A stretch of 47,683 nt of DNA from Pseudomonas sputi (GCF_021603585.1 NZ_BQHI01000035.1:1-47683); one strand, 5' to 3'. Counted from the stretch's first letter, positions 26,359 to 38,447 are shown. Notes: a model not told the origin generated them from the sequence alone. A program made the numbers and translations.

Positions 26359-27131
26359 GCGGCACACTCGGCTTGGGCGCGCTGGCGCATCAGCCAGTCG
26401 ATTTTGGTCATGGGCACGCGTCCGTCCGCCAGCAGTCGTTCCAGGGTGCGCCACCAGTAATCCCGGGAAAAGCGGTGACGCATGTCCACCGGGTGCAAGC
26501 CCAGCCGAATCACCGGTGCCTGACGCCAGCGCTGCTCACGTTGTTCGCTGACGACTTTCGACAGACCGCGGCGCCAGGCGCTGCGTGCACTCCAGACCAG
26601 ACCCGGGGCCTCGACCGCCGCGAAATCCGGCAAGTGATAAAGATGCTGCGGATCGCTGGTGTAGCGCAGCGGCAATTCGCGCAATGCCTGGCGCGTGCCC
26701 GCGCTCATCAGCCAGGCTGGGGCGACGAAACCGTGCAGCGGCCAGCCGTGGCGCCGAAACAGATCGATGCCGGGGCGCAGGCGGGCGAGGGCGGCTTCAC
26801 GGGACAGTTGATAAAACTCGCCTTCATGGGTGTAGACCCGGCGTATGAACCAGTCGCGTGCGGTGCGCGGGGCGGGTTCGGTGTCTTCATGAAAATGGCC
26901 GTGCAGCGCCAGTTCATCCCCTCGGGCAACCCGCTCGTCGAGCATTCGGCAAAATGCCGGATGGGCCTCGAGGGCATCGTGGCGATGGAAGTCCGGAACC
27001 ACCAGCCACGTCATCGGGACGTTGCCCAACCGGTCAACGGCTTCGACAAACTCTCGATAATCGGCCCACGTGGAGGGTGCCACGTCATGCAGCACCAGCA
27101 TTACCGCCGGGCGCTCGTGAGATTCAGCCAT
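26355..27131 (-). CDS. DUF2334 / polysaccharide deacetylase-like protein
   Basis: This 258-aa protein has the NodB-like deacetylase layout: VLHDVAPSTW with the first catalytic Asp, VPMTWLVVPDFH, and ELALHGHFHE with the HxxxH metal ligands. A later LHGFVAPAWLMS segment and HPVDMRH near the C-terminus complete it. The family removes N-acetyl groups from sugars. The ATG at 27131 overlaps the glycosyltransferase stop by 8 nt; the longer open frame above it is an antiphase copy of that gene. It lies between a GT4 enzyme and a flippase-like protein, suggesting modification of a lipid-linked or surface glycan. The substrate is unknown. Confidence 0.84.
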   Translation of the reverse strand: MAESHERPAVMLVLHDVAPSTWADYREFVEAVDRLGNVPMTWLVVPDFHRHDALEAHPAFCRMLDERVARGDELALHGHFHEDTEPAPRTARDWFIRRVYTHEGEFYQLSREAALARLRPGIDLFRRHGWPLHGFVAPAWLMSAGTRQALRELPLRYTSDPQHLYHLPDFAAVEAPGLVWSARSAWRRGLSKVVSEQREQRWRQAPVIRLGLHPVDMRHRFSRDYWWRTLERLLADGRVPMTKIDWLMRQRAQAECAA

Positions 27132-28236
27132 TGGCCACCCGAGGAACCGAATCGCCGAGTACCGCGTGGTAATGCCCCAGCAGGCTGTCGACCACCGTGT
27201 CCCAGGCGTAATGCCGTTCGACATGTTCGCGTGCCTGTCGACCGAGTACGTCAGTCCCGCGACTGAACAGTTCACGCACGGCATTGGCCATGGCTTGCGC
27301 ATTGTTCGGCGCGCAAAGCAGCCCGCAGGATTCGCTGACGATTTCCTCGAACGCCCCCGCTGCCACCGCCACCACCGGAATGCCGCAGGCCATGGCCTCC
27401 AGGATCACCAGACCGAAGGTTTCCTGATCGCCGGCATGGATCAGCGCGTCGGCACTGGCCATCAGCCGTGCGACCTCGGTGGCCGGGCAGAACCGGTCGA
27501 TCACGCTGACATTGTCCGGGACGGACGTCGGCATCGACGAGCCGACCAGCAACAAGTGATAACGCGGGCCCAGGCGTTTCATGCAGTCGAGCAGCACCGG
27601 CAGGTTTTTCTCTTTGGAACCGCGACCGGCGAAGATCAACAGGCGCGTGTCCTCGGCGATCCCCAGCTCGGCGCGTAATCCAGCGTCGCGGGCATCCGGG
27701 TGGAAGGTCTGAAGGTCAACGCCCAGTGGCTGCACATATACGTTGCGTACCCCAAGCCTGCTGAGCTTGTCGGCCATGACCCGGCTGGGTGCCAGCACCC
27801 GGTCGAAATTGCCGTACAACTTGCGCACATACGCATCGACATTCGGCGTGACCCAATGGCCCATGCGGTTGCCCACCAGCAGCGGCAGGTCCGAGTGGTA
27901 GAAACCGATCACCGGCACATCCAGTTGTCGCCGTGCATCGAGCGCGGCCCAGGCGGTGAGGTACGGGTCGCCGACTTCGATCAGATCGGGTTGCAGATCC
28001 TGCAGGACGTTTCGCCAAGGGGCCAGGCGCAGGGGAAAACGATAGCCCTTGCCGAAGGGCAGGGCGGGTGCGGGGACCGTGTAGATGCCATCATGCTCAC
28101 CGAAATGCGCGCCGGGTATCAGCAGGCTGTGGCGGATGCCCGGCTTGACCCCCAGCCGACGGTGCTTGGCATCCAGATAGGTGCGCACGCCGCCGCTGGC
28201 CGGGGCGTAGAACATGGTGATGTCAGCGATATGCAC
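27124..28236 (-). CDS. GT4-family glycosyltransferase
   Basis: This 370-aa GT-B enzyme belongs to glycosyltransferase family 4. The N-terminal acceptor domain begins MHIADITMFYAPASGGVRTY; the glycine-rich ASGGV loop is typical. The donor domain carries LLIFAGRGSKEKNLP and the E-x7-E motif in ETFGLVILEAMACGIPVVA. The start is GTG 28236 with GGAGGG nine bases upstream. It is the first gene of a three-gene set with the deacetylase and flippase-like genes. Relatives act on lipid acceptors such as diacylglycerol or inositol lipids, so a glycolipid product is possible but unproven. The position next to purU and the chemoreceptor matches PA4311-PA4313 from memory. Confidence 0.86.
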   Translation of the reverse strand: MHIADITMFYAPASGGVRTYLDAKHRRLGVKPGIRHSLLIPGAHFGEHDGIYTVPAPALPFGKGYRFPLRLAPWRNVLQDLQPDLIEVGDPYLTAWAALDARRQLDVPVIGFYHSDLPLLVGNRMGHWVTPNVDAYVRKLYGNFDRVLAPSRVMADKLSRLGVRNVYVQPLGVDLQTFHPDARDAGLRAELGIAEDTRLLIFAGRGSKEKNLPVLLDCMKRLGPRYHLLLVGSSMPTSVPDNVSVIDRFCPATEVARLMASADALIHAGDQETFGLVILEAMACGIPVVAVAAGAFEEIVSESCGLLCAPNNAQAMANAVRELFSRGTDVLGRQAREHVERHYAWDTVVDSLLGHYHAVLGDSVPRVANG

Positions 28237-28344
28237 GGTGAACGTCCCTCCGCGTTGATCTCCCTTGGTTGACCTTTATCAAGAATAGATGTTCGGTCGG
28301 GGTTTCGCGCAAGGTGCAAGGCCGGATTTGCAAGGGGTGTCGGG

Positions 28345-28379
28345 CGTCTTCGTCGGATGGCAGCGAACCGACGAAGACG
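28345..28379. terminator. Inverted repeat after the chemoreceptor gene
   Basis: A perfect 12-bp inverted repeat, cgtcttcgtcgg/ccgacgaagacg, with an 11-nt loop lies just past the chemoreceptor stop and upstream of the GT4 gene. There is no T-run on the minus strand, so it may be an mRNA-stabilising hairpin rather than a true terminator. Confidence 0.5.
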
Positions 28380-28394
28380 ACCGGCAGAACGGCT

Positions 28395-30284
28395 TTAAAT
28401 GCGGAAGCTGCCAACCAGTTGCTTCAACCGCGAAGCCTGCTGCTCCAGATCCGAACAGGCACGTAACGTCGCCTGAAGGTTCTCGACACCTTCCTGGTTC
28501 AGCGTATTGATCTCGGTGATGTCCACGTTGATCGACTCGACCACGGCGGTCTGTTCCTCGGTCGCGGTGGCCACCGACTGGTTCATTCCGTCAATTTCAC
28601 CAATGCGCTGGGTCACGCTGTTCAGGCGTTCGCCGGCGAGGTTGGCGATGTCCACGCTGTCCTGGCTGTGGCGCTGACTTTCGCTCATGGTGCTGACGGA
28701 CTCGCGGGCGCCGACTTGCAGCTCCTCGATCATGGTCTGCACCTGTTGCGCCGATTCCTGGGTGCGGTGGGCGAGGTTGCGGACTTCGTCCGCCACCACT
28801 GCAAAACCACGCCCGGCTTCACCGGCACGGGCCGCTTCGATGGCCGCGTTGAGTGCCAGCAGGTTGGTCTGCTGGGAAATGCTGGTAATCACTTCCAGGA
28901 TCTGGCCGATGTTCACGGTCTTGCTGTTCAGCGATTCGATGTTGCTGCTCGATGCGCTGAGCATGCTCGACAGCTGGTTCATGGCCTTGATGCTGCGATC
29001 CACCACTTGCTGACCGTCTTCGGCCAGACCACGGGCGTCACTGGCCTGGGTCGAGGCTTGGGCGGCGTTGCGGGCGATTTCCTGAGCGGCAGCACCGAGC
29101 TGGTTGATGGCCGCCGCTACGCTGTTGGTGCGCGAGGCCTGCTGGTCGGAGTTGTACATCGACGAGTTCGAGGCCGCGACTACCCGCAGGGCGACTTCAT
29201 TGACTTGCCCGGTGGCCGACGACACTTCGCGGATCGAGCCGTGGATACGTTCGACGAAGCGGTTGAACGCGGTGCCGAGCACGCCGAATTCGTCCTGGTT
29301 CTGGATGGTCAGGCGCTTGGTCAGGTCGCCTTCGCCGTCGGCGATGTCTTCCATGGCGCGGGTCATGACGTGCAGCGGCTGGATCAGGATGCGGATCAGC
29401 ATGCCGAGCAGGGCGATGATGATCGCCACCGCAATCACCGTCGCGATCACCGCCGAAGTGCGGAATTCGCTGAGCATCGAGAAGGCTTTGTCTTTGTCCA
29501 CCGACAGGCCGATGTACCAGTTCACCGACGGCAGGCCCTTGATCGGGCTGAAGGTGACGATGCGGGTATTGCCGTCGACGGTGACTTCACTGAAGTCACT
29601 GCTGATGCGCGGGGTGTCCTGCGGATAGGCTTCCTTCAGTGATTTCATCACCAGGGCCTTGTCCGGGTGCACCAGGATCTTGCCGTCGGCGCTGACCAGA
29701 AACGCGTAGCCCATGCCGGAGATATCCCGGGCGCTGAGGGTGTCGATCAGGGTCTGGAGGCTCAGGTCGCCGCCCACCACGCCCACACTCTGGCCGGCCT
29801 TTTTCGCGGCGGTGGCGATGGAAATGATGGTCTGGCCGGTGGCGGCGTCGATGTACGGTTCGGTCAGGGTCGACGTGGTGCTGCTTTCGGCACCTTTATA
29901 CCAGGGGCGAACCCGTGGATCGAAACCGTCCGGCATCTTCGCATCCGGGCGGATGGTGAAGTGCCCTGTGGCATCGCCGAGGTAGGACGCCATGAAGGTC
30001 GACGTCAGGGCTTTCTGTTCCAGCAGGCTGGCAACAGCGGCAGGCTCGGGATCGATGGCGATGTTCTGGGCCGCGTTCTCGATCAGCAGGATGCGCCCGC
30101 TGAGCCAGGTCTGGATGTTGTCGGCGGTGACCTCGCCCATCTCGTTGAGGTAATTGTCCAGGTCTTCGCGAATCGCATTGCGTTGCAACCAGTCGTTATA
30201 CAGCGTGAACGAGGCGAAGGCGGCAATGACGATGAGGGCGGCGGCAAGCAAAATTTTGTGGCTGAAACGCAGATTTTTGTTCAT
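28395..30284 (-). CDS. Methyl-accepting chemotaxis protein with dCache_1 amino-acid sensor (PctA/B/C type)
   Basis: This 629-aa chemoreceptor has TM1 at about residues 11-29, a periplasmic double-Cache domain (about 36-275), TM2 at about 278-302, HAMP (about 302-355) and the MCP signalling domain with the hairpin-tip region [20 protein letters not shown]. The pocket segment is FDPRVRPWY at 121-129. With R126, W128, Y129, D146 and D173 it follows the amino-acid-binding motif known from PctA, at the same residue numbers as I recall them, but position 121 is Phe instead of Tyr. The locus next to PA4311-PA4314 homologues is where pctA/pctB/pctC lie in P. aeruginosa (from memory). It probably signals amino-acid taxis through CheA/CheW. 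A FliA-type promoter is proposed upstream. Confidence 0.93.
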   Translation of the reverse strand: MNKNLRFSHKILLAAALIVIAAFASFTLYNDWLQRNAIREDLDNYLNEMGEVTADNIQTWLSGRILLIENAAQNIAIDPEPAAVASLLEQKALTSTFMASYLGDATGHFTIRPDAKMPDGFDPRVRPWYKGAESSTTSTLTEPYIDAATGQTIISIATAAKKAGQSVGVVGGDLSLQTLIDTLSARDISGMGYAFLVSADGKILVHPDKALVMKSLKEAYPQDTPRISSDFSEVTVDGNTRIVTFSPIKGLPSVNWYIGLSVDKDKAFSMLSEFRTSAVIATVIAVAIIIALLGMLIRILIQPLHVMTRAMEDIADGEGDLTKRLTIQNQDEFGVLGTAFNRFVERIHGSIREVSSATGQVNEVALRVVAASNSSMYNSDQQASRTNSVAAAINQLGAAAQEIARNAAQASTQASDARGLAEDGQQVVDRSIKAMNQLSSMLSASSSNIESLNSKTVNIGQILEVITSISQQTNLLALNAAIEAARAGEAGRGFAVVADEVRNLAHRTQESAQQVQTMIEELQVGARESVSTMSESQRHSQDSVDIANLAGERLNSVTQRIGEIDGMNQSVATATEEQTAVVESINVDITEINTLNQEGVENLQATLRACSDLEQQASRLKQLVGSFRI

Positions 30285-30429
30285 GGCTTGGGGTTCCGCT
30301 AAGGTCTTATTATTCAGGGCGTGCTTTTATAGATGCTCGCTAGGTGGGCTTGATGAGTACAAGCAGGTATTTCCGCTTCTCCTTAGGGAAATCTCCGATG
30401 CGGTTGTCAGTCGCATCTGTCACCTTTAG

Positions 30430-30456
30430 CTATCGGCCATGCTCGACAAAGATTAA
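30430..30456 (-). promoter_or_regulatory. Candidate sigma-28 (FliA) promoter of the chemoreceptor gene
   Basis: On the minus strand TTAA (30456-30453) is separated by exactly 15 nt from GCCGATAG (30437-30430). The FliA consensus is TAAA-N15-GCCGATAA, so 3/4 and 7/8 positions match. The leader would be about 140 nt. Chemoreceptor genes are classic FliA targets. Confidence 0.55.
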
Positions 30457-30471
30457 CCATTGGGTGACCAA

Positions 30472-31959
30472 ATGCCTGACTCCTTGCAACTCATAATCGG
30501 CGCCGACCTCACCGGGCAACCGATCGCCCAGGCCCTGCGCCTGGCCAATCGTCATGGTCTGGTAGCCGGCGCCACCGGTACCGGCAAGACCGTCACCTTG
30601 CAGCGTCTGGCCGAGGCATTCAGCGACGCCGGGGTCGCGGTGTTCACCGCCGACGTCAAGGGCGACCTGTGCGGCCTCGGTGCCGCCGGCAATCCCCAGG
30701 GCAAGGTTGCCGAGCGCATCGCCGGCATGCCGTGGCTCAAGCACACGCCTCAGGCCTACCCCGTGACCTTGTGGGACATTCACGGTCAGTCCGGTCATCC
30801 GCTGCGCACCACCTTGAGCGAAATGGGGCCGCTATTGATTGGCGCTCTGCTGGAGCTGACCGACAGCCAGCAGTCGGCGCTGTACGCGGCGTTCAAAGTG
30901 GCGGATCGTGAAGGCCTCTTGCTGCTGGATCTCAAAGACCTGAAAGCACTGCTCAATCACCTCAAGGACAATCCGCAACTGTTGGGCGAAGACGCCGCGC
31001 TGTTCACCACCGGTTCCAGTCAGGCGCTGTTGCGGCGGCTGGCCACTCTGGAACAGCAGGGCGCCGAAGCGTTGTTCGGCGAACCGGCCGTGCAACTGGA
31101 AGACATTCTGCAACCGGCCGCCGACGGCCGCGGTCGCATCCATCTGCTCGACGCCAGCCGTCTGGTGCACGAGGCGCCGAAGGTTTACGCGACCTTCCTG
31201 CTGTGGCTGCTGGCCGAGCTGTTCGAACAACTGCCGGAACGCGGTGATGCCGACAAACCGTTGCTGGCGTTGTTTTTCGATGAGGCGCATTTGTTGTTCG
31301 GCGACACGCCCAAGGCGTTGCAGGAACGGCTGGAGCAAGTGGTGCGGCTGATCCGTTCCAAAGGGGTGGGCGTGTATTTTGTCACCCAGTCGCCGGGCGA
31401 CCTGCCGGACGATGTGCTGGCGCAACTGGGGTTGCGGATCCAGCACGGTCTGCGCGCGTTCACCGCCAAGGAGCAGAAGTCCCTGCGAGCGGTGGCAGAT
31501 GGTTTCCGGCCGAATCCGGCGTTCGATACGTTGTCGGTGCTCACCGAGCTGGGGATTGGCGAAGCCCTGGTCGGCACCTTGCAAGAAAAGGGCACGCCGG
31601 AAAGGGTTCAGCGGGTGCTGGTGGCACCGCCGCAATCGCGGATCGGGCCGTTGACCGAGACCGAGCGCACGGTGCTGATTGCCGGTTCGCCGTTCAAGGG
31701 GCGGTATGACAAGCCGATCGACCGCGAGTCGGCCTATGAAATCCTGATGGGCCGCAAGGGGCTGGCGCCGGAGGCTGAAGCGGCGCCGGGTAAACCGGCG
31801 GCTGAAGAGCCGAGCCTGGCGGACAGGGCCGGAGAATTCCTCGGCACGGCGGCGGGGCAGGCGCTCAAGTCGGCGATGCGCCAGGCCGCGAATTCGCTGG
31901 GTAAGCAGTTGGTGCGCGGTCTGATGGGATCATTGCTCGGCGGCAGCAAACGCCGCTGA
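30472..31959 (+). CDS. HerA-like ATPase (DUF853 family)
   Basis: This 495-aa P-loop ATPase of the HerA/FtsK superfamily has Walker A GATGTGKT at residues 33-40 and a long insertion. Walker B lies in LLALFFDEAHLLFG, followed by the motor motif GVGVYFVTQSPGDLPDDVL. An alanine-rich tail follows (ADRAGEFLGTAAGQALKSA). DUF853 proteins are predicted DNA-translocating helicases whose role in bacteria is poorly known. No NurA-like nuclease is adjacent. The ATG at 30472 is preferred over the TTG at 30460 because GGGTGA precedes it. It converges on dciA with a 10-bp gap. Confidence 0.88.
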   Translation: MPDSLQLIIGADLTGQPIAQALRLANRHGLVAGATGTGKTVTLQRLAEAFSDAGVAVFTADVKGDLCGLGAAGNPQGKVAERIAGMPWLKHTPQAYPVTLWDIHGQSGHPLRTTLSEMGPLLIGALLELTDSQQSALYAAFKVADREGLLLLDLKDLKALLNHLKDNPQLLGEDAALFTTGSSQALLRRLATLEQQGAEALFGEPAVQLEDILQPAADGRGRIHLLDASRLVHEAPKVYATFLLWLLAELFEQLPERGDADKPLLALFFDEAHLLFGDTPKALQERLEQVVRLIRSKGVGVYFVTQSPGDLPDDVLAQLGLRIQHGLRAFTAKEQKSLRAVADGFRPNPAFDTLSVLTELGIGEALVGTLQEKGTPERVQRVLVAPPQSRIGPLTETERTVLIAGSPFKGRYDKPIDRESAYEILMGRKGLAPEAEAAPGKPAAEEPSLADRAGEFLGTAAGQALKSAMRQAANSLGKQLVRGLMGSLLGGSKRR

Positions 31960-31969
31960 TCAACAAGGC

Positions 31970-32425
31970 TCAGGTTTTGGGTTTGGCGTGGGCGGCCAGT
32001 CGTTCCAGCGCCGCCCGCAGATTCGGATCGCTGATGCCTTCGGCGGTGGCCTGGATGGTCGCCGCCGCATCCGTCGACAGATCGATCGTAGGGCCGCTCG
32101 CTTCGCGCTGGACGGTCGGTGGCCGCACGGCAAACTTGATCCGCGTCAGATTGGCGAATTCGTCGAACATCTGCAGTTGTCGTTGCAGACGTTTCTGCTG
32201 ATAACGCAGGCGGGTGGCCCAATGGCCGTCGGTGACGATCAGCAGCAGCTCGCCTTCTCGCCACCTGGCCACGTGGCAATGCTCGCGGGCGGCAGGTTGC
32301 AGCTGGCTTTCGAGCAGACGTTGCAGATGGGCCAGGCGTTGGGCATGACCGAGGATGGCTTTCAACGGCCTGGCTTCGCGTAGCAGAACGGCGGGCGCTC
32401 TGGCTGTGAGAGGGCGAAATGCCAT
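31970..32425 (-). CDS. dciA: DciA-type replicative helicase operator (DUF721)
   Basis: This 151-aa protein has the DUF721 domain: an N-terminal region followed by AREHCHVARWREGELLLIVTDGHWATRLRYQQ, where the T-D-x-x-W-A-x-x-L-R pattern is the family hallmark. DciA assists DnaB loading in bacteria that lack DnaC, which includes pseudomonads. It is divergent from secA, as PA4405 is near secA from memory, although the usual lpxC neighbour is not seen here. The family is clear; the start ATG at 32425 was taken because it opens the conserved N-terminus. Confidence 0.85.
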   Translation of the reverse strand: MAFRPLTARAPAVLLREARPLKAILGHAQRLAHLQRLLESQLQPAAREHCHVARWREGELLLIVTDGHWATRLRYQQKRLQRQLQMFDEFANLTRIKFAVRPPTVQREASGPTIDLSTDAAATIQATAEGISDPNLRAALERLAAHAKPKT

Positions 32426-32732
32426 GATCTAGGACCTGAAGTTGTAGAGGCGCCATGGTAGCAGATGGCACCGGTTTCACTCGCCCATTGCTTTTATCCC
32501 TGCTTTGCCCATTAAATCAACGACTAACTTCTTCCCTGCATGGCTTGAAGTTGAGCAAAACGCCCCTATTTTAAGTGAGCCCCGTCAAAGCGCAGTGCCA
32601 GCATCGTGGAATATCCCCACTTTCCTCACCACCGTTTCCGGGTAGAATGCTCGTTCGCATGCGGCCATGAGGGCTGCACGGGCGACTCACGGGGCCGCCC
32701 TCCATCCCTTTAGTGTGGAAGATCCTGCCGAT
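32426..32732. other. Divergent intergenic region between dciA and secA
   Basis: These 307 bp contain no convincing gene. It is AT-richer near 32500-32580 and carries a TAGAAT -10-like box near 32643-32648 without a good -35, so I call no definite promoter. Close to secA there is a GC-rich inverted repeat, gagggc (32669-32674) and gccctc (32697-32702). It lies in the probable secA leader and could influence secA translation. Confidence 0.5.
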
Positions 32733-35471
<2,739 letters not shown>

Positions 35472-35498
35472 ACCCCGTTTCAATCGCTGAAATACCCG

Positions 35499-35531
35499 CG
35501 CCGCGACCGGCACCAGCCGTCGCGGCGTTTT
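35499..35531 (+). terminator. secA terminator
   Basis: A 9-bp GC stem, cgccgcgac/gtcgcggcg, is followed by TTTT, in the gap between secA and argJ. Confidence 0.75.
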
Positions 35532-35593
35532 GCCATTTACACCACCGTCACTACGCTTGGCGGTGCTGACATCATTGAGTAAGGAGCGCATTC

Positions 35594-36811
35594 ATGGCTG
35601 TTGGTCTTGGTCCTTTGCCAACGTTGCACCCGGTTGCCGGTTTTGAACTCGGTATCGCTTCGGCCGGCATCAAGCGCCCGGGGCGCAAGGATGTCGTCGT
35701 GATGCGTTGCGCCGAAGGTTCCACGGTGGCGGGCGTGTTCACGTTGAACGCTTTCTGCGCAGCGCCGGTGATCCTGGCAAAGAAGCGCGTGCAGAACCCG
35801 GTGCGCTATCTGCTGACCAATACCGGTAATGCCAACGCCGGTACCGGCGAGCCAGGCCTGGCCGCCGCCGAGCGCACCACCGCCAAACTGGCCGAGCTGA
35901 CCGGCGTGGATGCCAGCCAGATCCTGCCGTATTCCACCGGTGTGATCGGCGAACCGCTGCCGGTCGAGAAGATTGAAGGCGCCCTGCAGGCCGCGCTGGA
36001 CGATCTGTCGGAAAACAACTGGGAAGCCGCCGCCACCGGCATCATGACCACCGACACCTTGCCAAAGGGCGCCAGCCGCCAATTCCAGCATGACGGCGTG
36101 ACCATCACCGTCACCGGCATCAGCAAGGGCGCGGGGATGATCCGCCCGAACATGGCGACCATGCTCGGCTACATCGCCACCGACGCCAAAGTCTCCCGTG
36201 ACGTGCTGCACAACCTGATGCTGGACGGCGCCAACAAGTCGTTCAACCGCATCACCATCGACGGCGACACCTCGACCAACGACTGCTGCATGCTGATCGC
36301 CACTGGCAAGGCGGCGCTGCCGGAAATCACCCGTGCCGAAGGCGAGCTGTTCGCCAAACTGAAACAGGCCGTGTTCGAGGTGTGCATGGATGTGGCCCAG
36401 GCCATCGTGCGTGACGGCGAAGGCGCGACCAAGTTCGTGACCGTTGAAGTCAACGGCGGCGGCAATCACCAGGAATGCCTGGACGTCGGCTACACCGTGG
36501 CTCACTCGCCGCTGATCAAGACTGCACTGTTCGCCTCCGACCCCAACTGGGGCCGCATCCTCGCCGCCGTCGGCCGTGCCGGCGTGCCGGACCTGGACGT
36601 CAGCAAGATCGACGTATTCCTTGGCGACGTGTGCATTGCCAGCCGTGGCGCCCGCGCCGCGACCTACACCGAAGCCCAGGGCTCGGCAGTGATGCAGCAA
36701 GAAGAGATCACCATCCGTATCGAACTGGGTCGCGGCGATTGCAGCGAAACCATCTGGACCACCGACCTGTCCCACGAGTACGTGAAGATCAACGCCGAAT
36801 ATCGCACCTGA
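35594..36811 (+). CDS. argJ: Glutamate N-acetyltransferase / amino-acid acetyltransferase (bifunctional ornithine acetyltransferase)
   Basis: This 405-aa enzyme transfers the acetyl group from N-acetylornithine to glutamate and may also use acetyl-CoA, closing the cyclic arginine pathway. ArgJ cleaves itself before a catalytic Thr; here the motif is [11 protein letters not shown], with Thr at residue 189. The substrate region contains [12 protein letters not shown], and the C-terminus is [22 protein letters not shown] precedes the ATG at 35594. It lies between secA and a GST gene with its own terminator, so it is probably transcribed alone or with GST. Confidence 0.96.
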   Translation: MAVGLGPLPTLHPVAGFELGIASAGIKRPGRKDVVVMRCAEGSTVAGVFTLNAFCAAPVILAKKRVQNPVRYLLTNTGNANAGTGEPGLAAAERTTAKLAELTGVDASQILPYSTGVIGEPLPVEKIEGALQAALDDLSENNWEAAATGIMTTDTLPKGASRQFQHDGVTITVTGISKGAGMIRPNMATMLGYIATDAKVSRDVLHNLMLDGANKSFNRITIDGDTSTNDCCMLIATGKAALPEITRAEGELFAKLKQAVFEVCMDVAQAIVRDGEGATKFVTVEVNGGGNHQECLDVGYTVAHSPLIKTALFASDPNWGRILAAVGRAGVPDLDVSKIDVFLGDVCIASRGARAATYTEAQGSAVMQQEEITIRIELGRGDCSETIWTTDLSHEYVKINAEYRT

Positions 36812-36825
36812 TCCCTGCCGAAGAG

Positions 36826-36847
36826 GGAGGTCTGCGGGCCTCCTTTT
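36826..36847 (+). terminator. Short terminator-like hairpin after argJ
   Basis: A 5-bp stem, ggagg/cctcc, with an 8-nt loop is followed by TTTT. The stem is short, so termination may be partial. Confidence 0.5.
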
Positions 36848-36873
36848 CTGCTGTCCCATGAAAGGACCCGAAC

Positions 36874-37506
36874 ATGAGCCTTCACCTGATCATTGGCGAC
36901 AAACTGCTTTCCTCCTGGTCCCTGCGTGCGGCACTGGCGCTTGAACTGACCGGTGCGCCTTACACCGAAGAACTGGTCAGACTCGGCAAGCCCGACACTC
37001 GCGAGCGGCTGCTGGCGCATTCACCGACCGCCAAGGTGCCGTTGCTGAAAACCACCCGCGGCACCATTGCCGACTCTTTGGCAATTGCCGAATACCTGGC
37101 CGAACAGTTTCCTTCCGAGCAGCTCTGGCCGACCGATATCTTCGCCCGTGCCCAGGCGCGATCCGCCTGCGCACAGATGCACAGCGGCTTCTTCGCCATG
37201 CGCAATCACATGCCGTTCAACTTGAGCCACGATGCGCCGCTCAATCCGGTGCCGCCGGAGGTGAAGGTCGACATCGAACGCATGCTCGCGCTGTGGGCCG
37301 AATGCCGCGCTGCCGCGACCGAGCCTGGGCCTTACCTGTTCGGTCGGGTGTCGCTGGCCGATGCGTTCTTCGCGCCGATTGCCGTGCGCCTGCGCACCTA
37401 TCAGGTGAAGTTGCCGGCCGAAGATCAAGCCTATGTTGAAACCGTCTACCAATGGCCAGCCTTCAAGGCCTGGCAAAAGGCTGGACTGGAGGAATTGCAG
37501 TCGTGA
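36874..37506 (+). CDS. Glutathione S-transferase family protein
   Basis: This 210-aa protein has the two-domain GST fold. The N-terminal thioredoxin-like part (LHLIIGDKLLSSWSLRAALAL) has the SxS type of active-site region found in bacterial GSTs. AKVPLLKTTRGTIADSLAIAEYLAE carries the cis-Pro and the glutathione-binding D-S pair, and the C-terminal half is helical. AAAGGA precedes the ATG. The stop overlaps the GTG start of the Nudix gene (GTGA). The substrate cannot be told. The context matches PA4401 from memory. Confidence 0.9.
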   Translation: MSLHLIIGDKLLSSWSLRAALALELTGAPYTEELVRLGKPDTRERLLAHSPTAKVPLLKTTRGTIADSLAIAEYLAEQFPSEQLWPTDIFARAQARSACAQMHSGFFAMRNHMPFNLSHDAPLNPVPPEVKVDIERMLALWAECRAAATEPGPYLFGRVSLADAFFAPIAVRLRTYQVKLPAEDQAYVETVYQWPAFKAWQKAGLEELQS

Positions 37507-38447
37507 AACGTGTACACGTCGCCGCCGCCGTCATTCGTGACGGCAGTGGCAAGATTCTGATCGCCCGGCGTGCCGATACCCAGCATCAGGGTGGTCTCTG
37601 GGAATTTCCGGGTGGCAAGGTCGAGGCCGATGAGTCGGTGCAAACCGCGCTGGCCCGCGAACTGCACGAAGAGTTGGGCATCGTCGCCGGCGCTGCTCGG
37701 CCGCTGATCAAGGTGCGCCATGATTACCCGGACAAGCAGGTGTTGCTGGATGTCTGGGAGGTTTCAAGCTTCACTGGTGAGCCCCATGGCGCCGAAGGCC
37801 AGCCCTTGGCGTGGGTGACGGCGCGCGAGTTGGGCGACTATCAATTCCCGGCGGCCAACCAGCCTATCGTGGCGGCGGCGCGCTTGCCCGCCGAATACCT
37901 GATCACCCCGGAAGACCTGGAAACCCCGGCGTTGCTGCGCGGCATCCAGAAGGCGATTGCCGGTGGCATCAAGCTGATCCAGCTGCGTGCGCCCAATGGT
38001 TATGACCCGAAGTATCGCGACCTTGCGGTAGACGCAGTCGGCCTGTGCGCCGGCAAGGCGCAGTTGATGATCAAGGGCCCGTTCGAGTGGCTGGGCGATT
38101 TTCCGGCGGCCGGCTGGCACATCACCTCGGCACAGTTGCGCAAATACGCCGCCGCGGGGCGCCCGCTACCGGCGGAGCGCTGGCTGGCGGCTTCCTGCCA
38201 TAACGCTGAAGAACTGGCGCTGGCCGAGCAGATGGGCGTGGATTTCGTCACCCTGTCGCCGGTACAGCCGACCCTGACTCACCCGGATGCACAGCCGTTG
38301 GGCTGGGAACAGGCATCGACGTTGATCGAAGGCTTTAGTAAACCGGTGTTTCTGCTGGGTGGAGTCGGCCCAGCAGAGCGCGAGAAAGCGTGGAACGCCG
38401 GGGCTCAGGGTGTGGCGGGAATTAGAGCGTTCTGGCCTGAGGCCTGA
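37503..38447 (+). CDS. mutT: Nudix hydrolase (MutT) fused to a thiamine-phosphate-synthase-like domain
   Basis: This 314-aa fusion has a Nudix domain at residues 1-130 with a perfect Nudix box: G38, E44, then REL-H-EELGI at 52-60. The C-terminal half, from about 135, is a ThiE-like TIM barrel (QKAIAGGIKLIQLRAP, then EQMGVDFVTLSPVQPT and KPVFLLGGVGP). The MutT part hydrolyses 8-oxo-dGTP to protect replication. The ThiE-like part is conserved in gamma-proteobacterial relatives, but its activity is uncertain. The start is GTG 37503, coupled to GST by GTGA. The context matches PA4400 from memory. Confidence 0.92.
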   Translation: MKRVHVAAAVIRDGSGKILIARRADTQHQGGLWEFPGGKVEADESVQTALARELHEELGIVAGAARPLIKVRHDYPDKQVLLDVWEVSSFTGEPHGAEGQPLAWVTARELGDYQFPAANQPIVAAARLPAEYLITPEDLETPALLRGIQKAIAGGIKLIQLRAPNGYDPKYRDLAVDAVGLCAGKAQLMIKGPFEWLGDFPAAGWHITSAQLRKYAAAGRPLPAERWLAASCHNAEELALAEQMGVDFVTLSPVQPTLTHPDAQPLGWEQASTLIEGFSKPVFLLGGVGPAEREKAWNAGAQGVAGIRAFWPEA

